From Parvularculaceae bacterium (lineage in GTDB: Bacteria; Pseudomonadota; Alphaproteobacteria; Caulobacterales; Parvularculaceae), in assembly GCA_028284065.1 (NCBI GenBank), contig JANQSJ010000014.1, positions 248,001-312,000 of the forward strand: a stretch of 64,000 nt of DNA, given 5' to 3'. Below the pieces are notes generated by a model. The model did no database searches. It had not been told where the DNA came from and worked only from the letters and a program-made list of their open reading frames with translations. This document shows, in pieces, positions 19,101 to 27,632 of this stretch. Numbering within the stretch: the stretch's first letter is position 1; every line of letters begins with the position of its first letter. The translations under genes were made by a program, and so were the position numbers.

Positions 19101-19418
19101 CGCTCGCCGCTTGCCGCGCGTCAAAAGGCGGCACAGCCGTCCGTAGGCGGCGCGATTCTGCGGATAGGCGAGGACGTCCGAGGCGGCGTCCGTAAACGAC
19201 AGCCGGACGCCCACGATGAACCGCACGCCAGCTTCTTTCGCGGCCACATGGGCGCGCACCACGCCGGCGAAGGAATTGACGTCCGTGACGGCCACCGCCG
19301 CCATCCCGAACGCTGCGGCCTGGCCGACGATTTCATCCGGGTGCGATGCGCCGCGCAGGAAACAGAAATTCGTGAACGCCGAGAGTTCAGCATAGGAGGC
19401 GGGCGGCGCAGGTCTCAT
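16098..19418 (-). CDS. dnaE2: Error-prone DNA polymerase, SOS mutasome catalytic subunit
   Basis: This 1106-residue C-family polymerase (DnaE2/ImuC) begins with a PHP domain (SYAELSAFTNFCFLRGASHP), has the polymerase core with catalytic aspartates in PDIDVDF, and ends with a helix-hairpin-helix/OB region (HVGGLVLVRQRPGTASGV). It carries out mutagenic translesion synthesis together with ImuA and ImuB. The start at 19418 overlaps the imuB stop as ATGA, so translation is coupled; a start 8 codons upstream is less likely. It is the last gene of the LexA-boxed imuA-imuB-dnaE2 operon. The 3' end overlaps the convergent symporter gene by 7 bp with no terminator between them. Confidence 0.96.
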   Translation of the reverse strand: MRPAPPASYAELSAFTNFCFLRGASHPDEIVGQAAAFGMAAVAVTDVNSFAGVVRAHVAAKEAGVRFIVGVRLSFTDAASDVLAYPQNRAAYGRLCRLLTRGKRRAEKGACLLTVEDAIELGVGSLFAVAPDGPEDAGLDALVAKLRAAFPGDVWLAAARAFGPDDARAANALAAVAARTGAPLLAVNHVLYHAPARRALQDVLSCIREGTTIDGAGRLLEANAERHLKPPAEMARLFADHSGAVEETLKLAGRARFSLDELRYEYPKETADGESPQETLERRTWIGARGRYPDGVPDKVRAALVHELDLIARLDYAPYFLTVYDIVRFARSKDILCQGRGSAANSSVCFCLGVTSVDPSKMDLLFERFISEERREPPDIDVDFEHARREEVIQYIYEKYGRERAGIAATVICYRARSALREVGKAMGLSEDAVSALSGATRGWRDGRIRDEAAVDCGLDVGEPRLAATLRLARDLIGFPRHLSQHTGGFVMTDGPLEETIPIGNAAMPDRTFVEWDKDDLDALGIIKVDVLGLGMLTCVAKAFELLSRHYGLSLDLASVPPEEKDVYDMICRADTLGVFQIESRAQMTMLPRLRPRDFYDLVIEVAIVRPGPIQGDMVHPYLRRRRGEEKVEFPSKELEEVLGKTLGVPLFQEQAMKIAIIAGGFTPTEADQLRRAMATFRKSGTIHLFGEKLIEGMKARGYDPAFAERCFKQIEGFGEYGFPESHAASFALIVYVSCWLKCRYPDVFLAAMLNAQPLGFYAPAQLVRDAREHGVEVRTVDINESFWDATLEHACADRPPVAERLHAAHQEMASAIRGRHAVRLGFRQVKGLSEEIADRIVAAREDGGAFDSARDLWLRARLSRADVERLAGADAFASLGFSRRDALWAARGLDAGSGENAPPLFAHADASGREAEAALPRMPPGEEVIHDYRSLRLSLRAHPIAFLRETLQAAQFVRNETLRDTADRRRVHVGGLVLVRQRPGTASGVIFATLEDETGVANIVIWPRVFERFRRVVLGARAMGVTGRVQREGEVIHVVADRLEDLSHLLMTLSEDYAEAAEAYARADEFRHGGERTDPRATSIERKADQEKRLRSILPKSRDFH

Positions 19419-21166
19419 GCGAACGTCCCGGCGAGGCGCCACTTAACGTCATCGGCGCCCATTTGCCCCTCGCGGAAAACCCAGAACCGGCGTCCTCCCG
19501 CATCTTCCACGCGGTAATAGTCGCGCATATGGTCTTCGCCGCGACGCCATTCGCCGAGAAGGCGTTCGGGCCCGGCCGCCCGGACGACGCGATAGGAAAC
19601 CCGCCTCCATATAAATCGCGCCGGCGGTCCGTCGGGCGCAAGCGCCGTCACCTGCAGCGGCTCCGGCTCAGGAAACAGGAACATGGGCCTGTACGGAACG
19701 CCGCCCGGCGAGGCGGCGGAGGGCCAGGCGTCAGGGGCGTTCTTGATAGTTGCGGCGCCAAGCGCCGGAACCTCCCGCGCGGCGCGTTCGGGAACGTGCG
19801 TATCGCGCGGCGCGTAGAAAAAAACCTCGCCACGCCCGAGAGCCGCGGCAAGCCGATCGGCGAGGCCGCTGAGGACGGCGCGGCTATTATCCTCGCTCCC
19901 CGTCAAAGGAAATCCGTTCTCAGATGAAGCGACAGCCGACAGCTGCGCGGCGGCCATGGGCGCGACGCGCTCGGCCGTCAGGCGAAAGGCGTCGAAACCG
20001 AACCCTGGATCGACGGGCTGCGCGCCCTTTTCGAACTTCAGGCGGAGAAGCCGCACTATCGTTTCCGGCGCGCGGGTCGGCGCGCCGAAGTCGACCTTCT
20101 CCACATGGCTGGAGTTATCGAGCCGGAAGAGATGCAAGGCGAGCCGCCGCGCGCCGAGCCCATCGCGTTCAAGCTGCGCGGCGAGGTCCATGGCGAGACC
20201 GCGCGCGCCTTCGAGCGCGGCGTCGATGGCCGTCACCGGCGAGGCGGTCCGCGCGAAGGCGCTATAGTCGGTTGGCTCGACGATGGGCGAGAGGCTTTCG
20301 AAAACCGCGCCGCAGGCCGCATCAAGGCGCGCGGCGAAGGCCTTGCCGAAGCGTTTGACGAGGGCCGCGCGCGGCTGGCGGCGCGCTGCGCCAATGGTCT
20401 TCAGGCCAAGTGTGCGCAAAAGCTGCGCCGTATCCGGATCAAGCTCCAGGGCGGCGACGGGCAAAGGGTCAAGCGCCGCATCCCCTGCGCCCGGCGGGAT
20501 TATGCGCGCCGCGAAGGCCTGCGGCGTTTGCGGAACGTCGCGTCCGGGCGGCGCCACAAACTCGCCGCGCCATCCCGGATTGCGCCCGCCCCTTGGGCCA
20601 GACGATAGAGGGCTTACAGATGAATTGCCGGAAGACTTTTTCCGCTCGCCTCTCTCCGCCTCATCAACGCCATACATGGCGATGGCGAGGGCGGCGGCAG
20701 GCGTATCGGCGATTGCGGCGCGGGCGGCGAAGCGGAGGCGGCCGAGCCGCGCGCGCGCATCCGCAAGCAGCCCCGCCTCGCCGCCGAACAAGTGCGCCGA
20801 GCCGGCGATCTCAACGCAGATGCGCCCGAACCCGAACGCGCCGACACGCGGCCCATAGCGCAAAAACCCTTGCGCCAGACGATCGAAATCCCGTCCGTCG
20901 ACGGCCGGCGCAGCCGGAGCGGCGGCGAGCCCCGGAACGAGCGCGCGCGCCTCGGCCAGGGGCTGGCCAGGATAAAGCCCCGCCGCACCCGCAAAGCGGT
21001 TCGCATGGGCGACGCGCAGGGCGCTCTCCGCGCGCTCATAAAGAACGAAAGGCGTCTTGAGGGCGGCGGCGTCTTTCGCGCGCCGGGCGTAGAGTTCAAT
21101 CGCAAGCGCCGGCAGTAAGACGCCGAGAAGGCGCCGCGTCCGCTGACGGGTCGCCGTCGCGGCCAT
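19415..21166 (-). CDS. imuB: ImuB, catalytically inactive Y-family polymerase homologue
   Basis: This 583-residue protein has DinB-like palm/finger/little-finger organisation, for example RLAQGFLRYGPRVGAFG and a thumb-like LLRTLGLKTIGAARRQPRAAL. The N-terminal catalytic acidic motif of active Y-family enzymes is replaced by LPALAIELYARR. In the known system ImuB is the hub that binds the beta clamp, ImuA and DnaE2. The ATG at 21166 overlaps the imuA stop as TGATG; a GTG one codon upstream is also possible. The long C-terminal part (residues about 400-583) covers the interaction region. Confidence 0.93.
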   Translation of the reverse strand: MAATATRQRTRRLLGVLLPALAIELYARRAKDAAALKTPFVLYERAESALRVAHANRFAGAAGLYPGQPLAEARALVPGLAAAPAAPAVDGRDFDRLAQGFLRYGPRVGAFGFGRICVEIAGSAHLFGGEAGLLADARARLGRLRFAARAAIADTPAAALAIAMYGVDEAERGERKKSSGNSSVSPLSSGPRGGRNPGWRGEFVAPPGRDVPQTPQAFAARIIPPGAGDAALDPLPVAALELDPDTAQLLRTLGLKTIGAARRQPRAALVKRFGKAFAARLDAACGAVFESLSPIVEPTDYSAFARTASPVTAIDAALEGARGLAMDLAAQLERDGLGARRLALHLFRLDNSSHVEKVDFGAPTRAPETIVRLLRLKFEKGAQPVDPGFGFDAFRLTAERVAPMAAAQLSAVASSENGFPLTGSEDNSRAVLSGLADRLAAALGRGEVFFYAPRDTHVPERAAREVPALGAATIKNAPDAWPSAASPGGVPYRPMFLFPEPEPLQVTALAPDGPPARFIWRRVSYRVVRAAGPERLLGEWRRGEDHMRDYYRVEDAGGRRFWVFREGQMGADDVKWRLAGTFA

Positions 21167-22083
21167 CACACGGACCCTGTGGCGAGCGCGGGCATGGGGC
21201 CCTCGCCAGTCGGAGCGGCGGCGGCCGGCGCAAGGGCGGGCTCAAGCTTCCGCCGCGATAAAAATCCATCCGTAGACGCTTCAATGACGGCGGGCGGGCG
21301 GACCGCGCCGCCCTTTTCCAGCGCCGCGGTCCAGGCGGGCGGTCCAAGCCCGCGCGGGTCATCCGTAAGCAAACGGCTTGGCGCCGGGCCGATACGCCAG
21401 CGATAGGGCGCGCAGGACGACGCGTCGCGCGCGCGGCCGCGCACGAGCGCGCACTGGCCGCCCGACGCCCCGGCGGCGAGGTGCAGGCGCCGCGTCGCCG
21501 TCAGATCGACGCAAGGGCCCGTCGCGCGCAGGAGCAAAATGACGCACAGCCCGCGCGCGCCTGCCGCACCGTCAGTAGGCGGCGCGCGCAACGCCTCCTC
21601 CGCCGCCCACAGCGCCTCAGCGTCCGAGCGCGCCCGCACGAAGAGCGCCGCGCCGGGATCGACCCCAAGCCCGACAAGGCCCGGCGGATAGAGCGCGCCC
21701 TCGCCCGCCGCCTCGTGAGACTTGCAAATAAAGACATAAGCCTGCGGCCTCCGCGCGCCTGCGGCGGCAAGCGCAAGCGCAAAGCCTAGCGCGGCGGCGG
21801 CCGCGCGATGGTCTGGCGGCGCGCCCTCTTCAAGGCCGGCGAACCGCACCTCGTGCAGGACGCCGCGCGCGCCGAAAGCATGGCCCCAATAGGCGGCGAG
21901 GTCTTGCCGGCTGTCTTTTGAGACGGCGCAGGCGGGCGAGGCGGACAATGTGGGCGGGCGCTTTTCGAGCCGCGCGATCTGCGCCTTCAGTTTTGAAATC
22001 GCGCTTCGCCGCGCGGCGCCGCGCGCCGCGGCCTTTAAAGGAATTGGCGCCGCCGCGCCGCCGTAAGCGTCCCTGCCTGTCAT
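21166..22083 (-). CDS. imuA: ImuA, SOS mutasome accessory protein
   Basis: This protein of about 305 residues has a RecA-like, Walker-free core, with FALALAAAGARRPQAYVFIC, GALYPPGLVGLGVDP and LCVILLLRATG. These are typical of ImuA, formerly annotated as a SulA/RecA-like protein. It helps assemble the ImuB-DnaE2 translesion complex after DNA damage. The ATG at 22083 was chosen for GGCGGA upstream; a TTG seven codons further out is open. The C-terminal 40 residues are Ala/Pro-rich. It is first in the operon, behind a long leader and a LexA box. Confidence 0.88.
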   Translation of the reverse strand: MTGRDAYGGAAAPIPLKAAARGAARRSAISKLKAQIARLEKRPPTLSASPACAVSKDSRQDLAAYWGHAFGARGVLHEVRFAGLEEGAPPDHRAAAAALGFALALAAAGARRPQAYVFICKSHEAAGEGALYPPGLVGLGVDPGAALFVRARSDAEALWAAEEALRAPPTDGAAGARGLCVILLLRATGPCVDLTATRRLHLAAGASGGQCALVRGRARDASSCAPYRWRIGPAPSRLLTDDPRGLGPPAWTAALEKGGAVRPPAVIEASTDGFLSRRKLEPALAPAAAAPTGEGPMPALATGSV

Positions 22084-22443
22084 GCTTTTTCCGCCATCCC
22101 ACAAAATCCCATCGCCGCATTCCGCCCAAGCGGCGGGCGGCCCGCCCGTCCGTCCGCATTCGAACGTCCGCCGGCCGCCCGGCCTCCCCCTTGGCGCGCC
22201 TTCCCCAAAAGGCGCGCCCCCAACTCAAGCCGCCAATCGGCGAGAGCGCCGAAACAGCGGACGAGGACTAGAACAAAAAGAGAACAAAAGAGTCAATGCG
22301 CGCGCGGCGGCGCCCGATCGACCAGGCGCCGGCGGTAGGGCGCATCGCGCTTTCTAACGCCTTAGAATCCGGTCGCTTTTCTCGTCGCCGTATTGGATGT
22401 CCGACGCCTATCAATTCGCTGAAAAATAGGTAGAACGCGGGCC
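22084..22443. other. Divergent imuA/rnd region with SOS box and leader hairpin
   Basis: This 360-bp region lies between the divergent imuA and RNase D genes. It holds the LexA box at 22271-22285. A long imuA leader contains two GGCGCGCC octamers (22193-22200 and 22211-22218) separated by 10 bp, which could form a strong RNA hairpin. No gene is supported here. Confidence 0.6.
22271..22285 (-). promoter_or_regulatory. LexA (SOS) box of imuA-imuB-dnaE2 operon
   Basis: GAAC-AAAAAGA-GAAC on the plus strand (GTTC-TCTTTTT-GTTC as read towards imuA) exactly matches the direct-repeat GTTC-N7-GTTC LexA site of alphaproteobacteria. It is 187 bp upstream of the imuA ATG and 158 bp upstream of the RNase D ATG. 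Confidence 0.85.
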
Positions 22444-23058
22444 ATGACGAACCATCTCCACCACGGCGACCTGCCGCCCAACATCGATTTCGGCCCGTCA
22501 GTGGCCGTCGACAGCGAAACCCTCGGCCTCATCCCCCACCGCGACCCCTTGTGCGTCGTGCAATTGTCAGCCGGCGACGGGAGCGCGCATCTCGTCCAGC
22601 TCGACCGCAACGCGTACGACGCGCCGAACCTGAAAGCGCTCCTCACCGACGAGAAGACCCTTAAAATATTCCATTTCGCCCGCTTCGACGTCGCCGTCTT
22701 CATGCAGTGGCTGGAGGTCGCGACAACGCCTATTTACTGCACCAAGATCGCCTCGAAACTCGTTCGTACGTATACAGATAAACATGGGCTGAAGGACCTC
22801 GCGCGCGAATTTCTCGGCGTCGACATGTCAAAGCAGCAGCAATCCTCCGACTGGGGGGCGGCCGAGCTCACCGACGCGCAGATCGCCTACGCCGCCTCCG
22901 ACGTTTTGCACCTGCACGCGTTAAAGGAGAAACTCGACGCCATGCTCGCCCGGGAAGGGCGCGACGCCCTCGCCCAGTCATGCTTCGACTTCCTCCCCAC
23001 CCGCGCCGCGCTCGACCTCGCCGGGTGGCCGGACGCAGACATTTTCGCCCACGCCTGA
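22444..23058 (+). CDS. Short RNase D-like 3'-5' exonuclease (no HRDC domain)
   Basis: This 204-residue DEDDy exonuclease has D23 and E25 in AVDSETLG, D82 in HFARFD, and Y149/D153 in YAASDVLHLH. It contains only the exonuclease domain; E. coli RNase D, with its HRDC domains, is nearly twice as long. The family trims 3' ends of tRNAs and other small RNAs. The following lptC gene starts 65 bp downstream on the same strand. The start at 22444 has only a weak ribosome-binding site. Confidence 0.9.
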   Translation: MTNHLHHGDLPPNIDFGPSVAVDSETLGLIPHRDPLCVVQLSAGDGSAHLVQLDRNAYDAPNLKALLTDEKTLKIFHFARFDVAVFMQWLEVATTPIYCTKIASKLVRTYTDKHGLKDLAREFLGVDMSKQQQSSDWGAAELTDAQIAYAASDVLHLHALKEKLDAMLAREGRDALAQSCFDFLPTRAALDLAGWPDADIFAHA

Positions 23059-23123
23059 GCGAAAGCGCAGGCCGCCCGCAACGCGCCGCTCGACTTCAAC
23101 GCCCGCGCCATTACATTCAGCTC

Positions 23124-23927
23124 ATGTCGGACGCCCCGCAGAAATCCAGCCGCCTCGACGCCCTGCCGACCGCGCCGCGGATGACGGGGCAGGAGGCGGC
23201 GCGGCATTCCGCCACCGTGCGTCGGCTGCGCATCGCCCTGCCGACGCTCGCGGCCGTGCTGGTGGGCGTCTTTATCGCCAATACCGGCCGAAACCAGGCG
23301 GAGGACGTGTTCCTGAACGAGCTGAAACGGCTGGAGGCGTCGACCGAAGAACTGCGCATGGCGAAGCCGCATTTCTCAGGCGTCGACGCAGACGGCACCC
23401 CCTTCGACATCACCGCCGAAGCCGCCACTCAGGCGGCCGGCGATGACAAGCGCATCGGCCTTGAAAAGCCCCGCGCGGTGTCGGGCGACGGCGATAAACA
23501 GTCGGTGCTGTCGGCTGAAAACGGCCGTTTCGATTCCGAAGCCAACACGCTGTTTCTGAAAGACGACGTCGTCTTCGAGCATACGGTCGGCGCGGATAAC
23601 TATGTCCTTAAGACTGCGCGCGCCACGTTCCTCATCGACGAGGACCGCGTGACGACCGACACCGCGGTCGCCGGGGAAGGGCCGCGTGGCGCGACCCTGC
23701 GCGCGGACCGGATGGAAGCGAACAATGAAAGCCGGCATGTCGTCTTCGAGGGCAATGTGGCGGTGCGGATTTATCCGGACCGCGAAAACGGCGGCTGCGC
23801 CAAGGGGCCGCTCATCCCCGGCAGGTTGAGGGAGGATGCGGCTTGCGAGCGGTCGGAGGATAACGATGCGCCGGCCGAGCCTGACGTGAGCGACGGCGGC
23901 CTGGCGGAAAAGGGGGAAGGACTGTGA
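23124..23927 (+). CDS. lptC: LPS export protein LptC
   Basis: This 267-residue protein has one N-terminal transmembrane helix (LRIALPTLAAVLVGVFIAN) and a periplasmic beta-jellyroll typical of LptC (FDSEANTLFLKDDVVFEH). LptC anchors to the LptB2FG transporter and passes lipopolysaccharide to LptA. The protein is longer than E. coli LptC, with an acidic, charged C-terminal tail of about 45 residues. The stop overlaps the lptA start (TGATG). Confidence 0.9.
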   Translation: MSDAPQKSSRLDALPTAPRMTGQEAARHSATVRRLRIALPTLAAVLVGVFIANTGRNQAEDVFLNELKRLEASTEELRMAKPHFSGVDADGTPFDITAEAATQAAGDDKRIGLEKPRAVSGDGDKQSVLSAENGRFDSEANTLFLKDDVVFEHTVGADNYVLKTARATFLIDEDRVTTDTAVAGEGPRGATLRADRMEANNESRHVVFEGNVAVRIYPDRENGGCAKGPLIPGRLREDAACERSEDNDAPAEPDVSDGGLAEKGEGL

Positions 23928-24448
23928 TGCGCAAACTGGAGATTATGCGGACACGCGCGGCCGATGTCCGGGCGAGACGACCGGTTCTGGCCGCCGCGGC
24001 GTTTCTCTTCTGCGCCGGCCCGGCGGCCGCACAGCTTGAGGCGGACAGCGACCTGCCCCTCGACATCACCAGCGAGCGCCTTGAGTCGCGCGAAAAAGTC
24101 GCCACCTGGATTGGCGAGGTGCGCGTCGTCCAGGGCGAGTCGATCCTGACATCGGACCGGCTGGTGATCGTCCAGGATGATGAAGGCGGCGTTAAGGAAA
24201 TTCGCGCCGTCGGCGAGGTTCGCTACGCCACCGCCAATGAAGCGATCAGCGGCGCGGAAGCGATCTACACCGAGGCGACGCGCTCGATCCGCATGATCGG
24301 AGACGTCGTCGTGACGCAAGGCGAACAAATCCTTACCGGCGACGACCTCACCTACTGGGTCGACACCGGCCGGGTCATCTTCGCGGCGCAAAAAGGCAAG
24401 CGGGTGCGCGGCGTGTTCCAGACCAAGGCGCTTGAAGGCCAGTCCTGA
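23927..24448 (+). CDS. lptA: LPS transport periplasmic protein LptA
   Basis: This 173-residue protein has a signal peptide ending in GPAAAQ and repeated jellyroll strands (DITSERLESREKVATWIGEV, VVQGESILTSDRLV, VVVTQGEQILTGDDLTYW). It forms the periplasmic bridge carrying LPS from LptC to LptD. The ATG at 23927 overlaps the lptC stop; AGGGGGAAGG lies just upstream. An internal ATG at 23945 is possible. Confidence 0.93.
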   Translation: MRKLEIMRTRAADVRARRPVLAAAAFLFCAGPAAAQLEADSDLPLDITSERLESREKVATWIGEVRVVQGESILTSDRLVIVQDDEGGVKEIRAVGEVRYATANEAISGAEAIYTEATRSIRMIGDVVVTQGEQILTGDDLTYWVDTGRVIFAAQKGKRVRGVFQTKALEGQS

Positions 24449-24511
24449 CTCCAGGCCCGCCCGCGGCGTTATGGAACCGTCAATGGATTTGCCGCTAGAT
24501 CGGAGGCTGAC

Positions 24512-25315
24512 ATGGAACCGCAAACGGACATAAGCGCCGGCGCGTCGGAGGCTGCGCCCGCAAGCCCCCTTCAGCCCCAGGTGGTGGAAGGCACGGGCGG
24601 GCTTTTCGCAGCCCATCTCGGCAAGAGCTTTAAGCGCCGCCCGGTGGTGCGCGACGTCTCCATGCGGGTCAATCGCGGCGAGGTCGTCGGCCTCCTCGGC
24701 CCCAATGGCGCCGGCAAGACGACCTGCTTTTATATGATCACCGGCCTCATCCCCGCCGATTTCGGGACGATCTCCATTGACGGCCATGACGTCACCCGGC
24801 TGCCGATGTACCAGCGGGCGCGGCTCGGCGTCGGCTACCTGCCGCAGGAAGCGTCGATTTTCCGTGGACTGACGGTGGAGCAGAACCTGCGCGCGGTCGT
24901 CGAGCTTGTCCATAAGAACAAGGACAAGCAGCAACGGCTCATTGACGATCTCCTGGCCGAGTTCAACATAACGCATATCCGCAGCGCCCCGGCGCTCGCG
25001 CTGTCGGGGGGCGAACGGCGACGGGTGGAGATCGCCCGCGCGCTCGCCACCGGGCCGGCTTTCATGCTGCTTGATGAGCCGTTCGCCGGCATTGACCCCC
25101 TGGCGATTTCAGACATTCGCGAGCTTGTCCTGCATCTGCGGGAGCGGGGGCTCGGCGTTCTGATTACGGATCATAATGTCCGGGAGACTCTCGACATCAT
25201 CGACCGCGCCTACATCATTCATGAAGGCCAGGTGCTGATCGAGGGCGCGCCGGACGACATCGTCGGGGACAAGGACGTCAGGCGCGTCTATCTCGGCGAC
25301 AGCTTTCAAATGTAG
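24512..25315 (+). CDS. lptB: LPS export ABC transporter ATP-binding protein LptB
   Basis: This 267-residue ABC ATPase has Walker A GPNGAGKTT, Q-loop region YLPQEASIFRGLT, signature LSGGERRR, Walker B FMLLDEPFAGID and switch His in LITDHNVRE. It powers LPS extraction from the inner membrane with LptF/LptG, which are not in this window. The N-terminus carries about 30 extra low-complexity residues before the ABC core. It lies 63 bp after lptA and 33 bp before rpoN, an arrangement common in proteobacteria. Confidence 0.96.
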   Translation: MEPQTDISAGASEAAPASPLQPQVVEGTGGLFAAHLGKSFKRRPVVRDVSMRVNRGEVVGLLGPNGAGKTTCFYMITGLIPADFGTISIDGHDVTRLPMYQRARLGVGYLPQEASIFRGLTVEQNLRAVVELVHKNKDKQQRLIDDLLAEFNITHIRSAPALALSGGERRRVEIARALATGPAFMLLDEPFAGIDPLAISDIRELVLHLRERGLGVLITDHNVRETLDIIDRAYIIHEGQVLIEGAPDDIVGDKDVRRVYLGDSFQM

Positions 25316-25348
25316 CGGCCTAGGACCTTAAGGGGCGAAAGGAGCGGT

Positions 25349-26935
25349 GTGGCGTTAGCTCCAAGACTTGAGCTTCGGCAATCACAACAACTGGTGATGA
25401 CGCCGCAATTGCAGCAAGCAATCAAGCTGCTGCAATTGTCGAATATTGAGCTCACTGAATATGTCGACCAGCAGCTTGAGGAGAATCCGTTTCTCGAGAG
25501 CGCCAAGGACGCAGGCGAACCGGACCGCGCCGCGGCGGAGGGCGGCGCCGAGCCGAAGTCCTCACGCGATGGCGCCGAACGCGCCGAGCCGCGCGCCAGC
25601 GAGGCGGCCGCCGCCGACGCGCCGGATGCGCAAGACGCGCCGGATACGGATAGCCTCGACATGACGCGCGCCGACGCGCACGCGCGGGCGGAAGACGGGA
25701 TCGACGCATCATTTGACGAAGACGGCGCGGTCCGAATGGGCGGCGACGAGCCGACCGCAGGCTACCAGACCAACGAGTGGGCGGGCCTCGGCGAGAAGCG
25801 CAACGGGTTTGACGACGACCGCCAGGTCGGCGAGCGACACACCAGCGAAATCTCGCTGCGCGAACACCTGAACGATCAACTGAAAGTCGCCACCTCCGAT
25901 CCGCAAGCGCTTTTCGTAGGCGCCTATATCATCGACCTCATCGACGACGCGGGGTACTTCCGCGACGACGTAGCGGACGTCGCCGCGCGTCTTGGGACGG
26001 AGTCGGACGCGGTGGAGGAGACGCTGCGCCTTATACAGACTTTCGAACCGATCGGCGTGGGCGCGCGTGGACTGAAGGAGTGCCTCAGCCTGCAGCTCAA
26101 GGATAGAGACCGGCTCGATCCGGCGATGCGCGCATTCGTCGACAATATCGAGCTCCTCGCCAAGGCCGACCTGAAGGGCCTCATGCAGGCGACAAAGTCG
26201 GATGAAGACGACGTCCGCGACATGATCGCCGAAGTGCGCGCGCTCAATCCGAAGCCGGGCTACGCCTATGGCGGAGAGCTCGTGCAGATAGTTACGCCGG
26301 ACGTCTTTGTGCTGAAAGACGCCGATGGCGGGTGGAAAGTCGAGCTTAACAACGACACGCTGCCGCGCGTCCTCGTCAACAAGCACTATTACGCGAAGGT
26401 CTCCAAAGACAAGGCGGCCGAAAAGGACGCAAGCTACGTTCAGGAACAGTTCGCCAACGCCAGCTGGCTCGCCAAGAGCCTTGACCAGCGGGCGCGGACC
26501 ATCCTCAAGGTGGCCGAGGAAATCGTCCGCCAGCAGGACGCGTTTCTCGCCTATGGCGTCAAGCACTTGCGCCCGCTGAACCTGCGCGCCGTCGCGGACG
26601 CCATCGAAATGCACGAGTCCACGGTTTCCCGCGTGACGTCGAACAAGTACATCGCGACGCCCCGTGGAATATTCGAGCTGAAATACTTCTTCACCGCATC
26701 GATCAGTTCAAAGAGCGGCGGCGAGGCGCACTCCGCGGAGGCGGTGCGGCACAGGATAAAGGAACTTGTGGCGGCGGAGACGCCGGATGCGGTTCTGTCC
26801 GACGACAAGCTGGTGGAGCTGCTCGGTCAGGACGGTATTGAGATCGCCCGGCGCACCGTCGCGAAGTACCGCGAAACGCTCGGCATTCCTTCATCCGTGC
26901 AGCGCCGCCGCGCGGCGTTGCGCGCGGCCATCTAG
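25349..26935 (+). CDS. rpoN: RNA polymerase sigma-54 factor
   Basis: This 528-residue protein has region I rich in Gln/Leu (LRQSQQLVMTPQLQQAIKLL), an acidic and Ala-rich region II (about residues 50-150), a core-binding region, and region III with an HTH and the RpoN box (ARRTVAKYRETLGIP). Sigma-54 directs transcription from -24/-12 promoters with activator ATPases. The start codon is GTG at 25349, preceded by AAAGGAG. The neighbours hpf and ptsN form the classic rpoN cluster. Confidence 0.97.
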   Translation: MALAPRLELRQSQQLVMTPQLQQAIKLLQLSNIELTEYVDQQLEENPFLESAKDAGEPDRAAAEGGAEPKSSRDGAERAEPRASEAAAADAPDAQDAPDTDSLDMTRADAHARAEDGIDASFDEDGAVRMGGDEPTAGYQTNEWAGLGEKRNGFDDDRQVGERHTSEISLREHLNDQLKVATSDPQALFVGAYIIDLIDDAGYFRDDVADVAARLGTESDAVEETLRLIQTFEPIGVGARGLKECLSLQLKDRDRLDPAMRAFVDNIELLAKADLKGLMQATKSDEDDVRDMIAEVRALNPKPGYAYGGELVQIVTPDVFVLKDADGGWKVELNNDTLPRVLVNKHYYAKVSKDKAAEKDASYVQEQFANASWLAKSLDQRARTILKVAEEIVRQQDAFLAYGVKHLRPLNLRAVADAIEMHESTVSRVTSNKYIATPRGIFELKYFFTASISSKSGGEAHSAEAVRHRIKELVAAETPDAVLSDDKLVELLGQDGIEIARRTVAKYRETLGIPSSVQRRRAALRAAI

Positions 26936-27062
26936 GCCGGGCGAAGACGGCTATCGCCGCCGGCGTGCGTGCGCATATGGCGGCTGACGCGCCTATTGGA
27001 TCGCGCCGCCATTAGGTCAATATTGCCCTTTCGCCGGCGTTTCGGCGATTTCTGGAGGCCCC

Positions 27063-27632
27063 ATGGATATTCAAGTCACTGGCAAAAACATCGACCTCGG
27101 CGATGCGCTGCAGACCTATGTGCAGGAAAAGCTCTCCGAAGGCGTGACGAAGTATTTTGAGCGCGGCGCGGACGCATCGGTGACCTTCACGAAAGAACGT
27201 CACCTGGTCGAATGCGAAATGACGGCGCATCTGGCGTCAGGCGTGTTTCTGTCGGCCCATGATGAAGCCGACGACGCCTATGGGGCGTTCGATCGGGCGC
27301 TGGCGAAGCTCGAAAAGCGCGTGCGCCGGCACAAACGCCGCCTGAAGGACCGCCATGCGAGCGCGAAGGACCCCTTGCCGGCCGAGAACGCCGCCTATTT
27401 CACCCTCGCCTCCCCGGACGGCGACGACCCCGCGATTGACGACGACGCTGCGCCGCTGGTCATCGCGGAATCCACGACAAAGGTCGTCGAAATGACGGTC
27501 AGCGCCGCGGTAATGCAGCTTGATCTCGTCGAGGCGCCTGCGGTGTTGTTTAAGAATGCGGCGAATGGCGCGCTGAACGTGGTTTATCGCCGCCGCGATG
27601 GCCATATCGGGTGGATAGATCCGACGCGTTAA
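27063..27632 (+). CDS. hpf: Long-form ribosome hibernation promoting factor
   Basis: This 189-residue protein has an N-terminal S30AE domain (MDIQVTGKNIDLGDALQTYV) and a C-terminal dimerisation domain (APAVLFKNAANGALNVVYRR). It is therefore the long form, which pairs 70S ribosomes into inactive 100S dimers in stationary phase. Both halves are joined by an acidic linker. TCTGGAGG lies 5 bp upstream of the ATG. Its place between rpoN and ptsN is conserved. Confidence 0.95.
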   Translation: MDIQVTGKNIDLGDALQTYVQEKLSEGVTKYFERGADASVTFTKERHLVECEMTAHLASGVFLSAHDEADDAYGAFDRALAKLEKRVRRHKRRLKDRHASAKDPLPAENAAYFTLASPDGDDPAIDDDAAPLVIAESTTKVVEMTVSAAVMQLDLVEAPAVLFKNAANGALNVVYRRRDGHIGWIDPTR

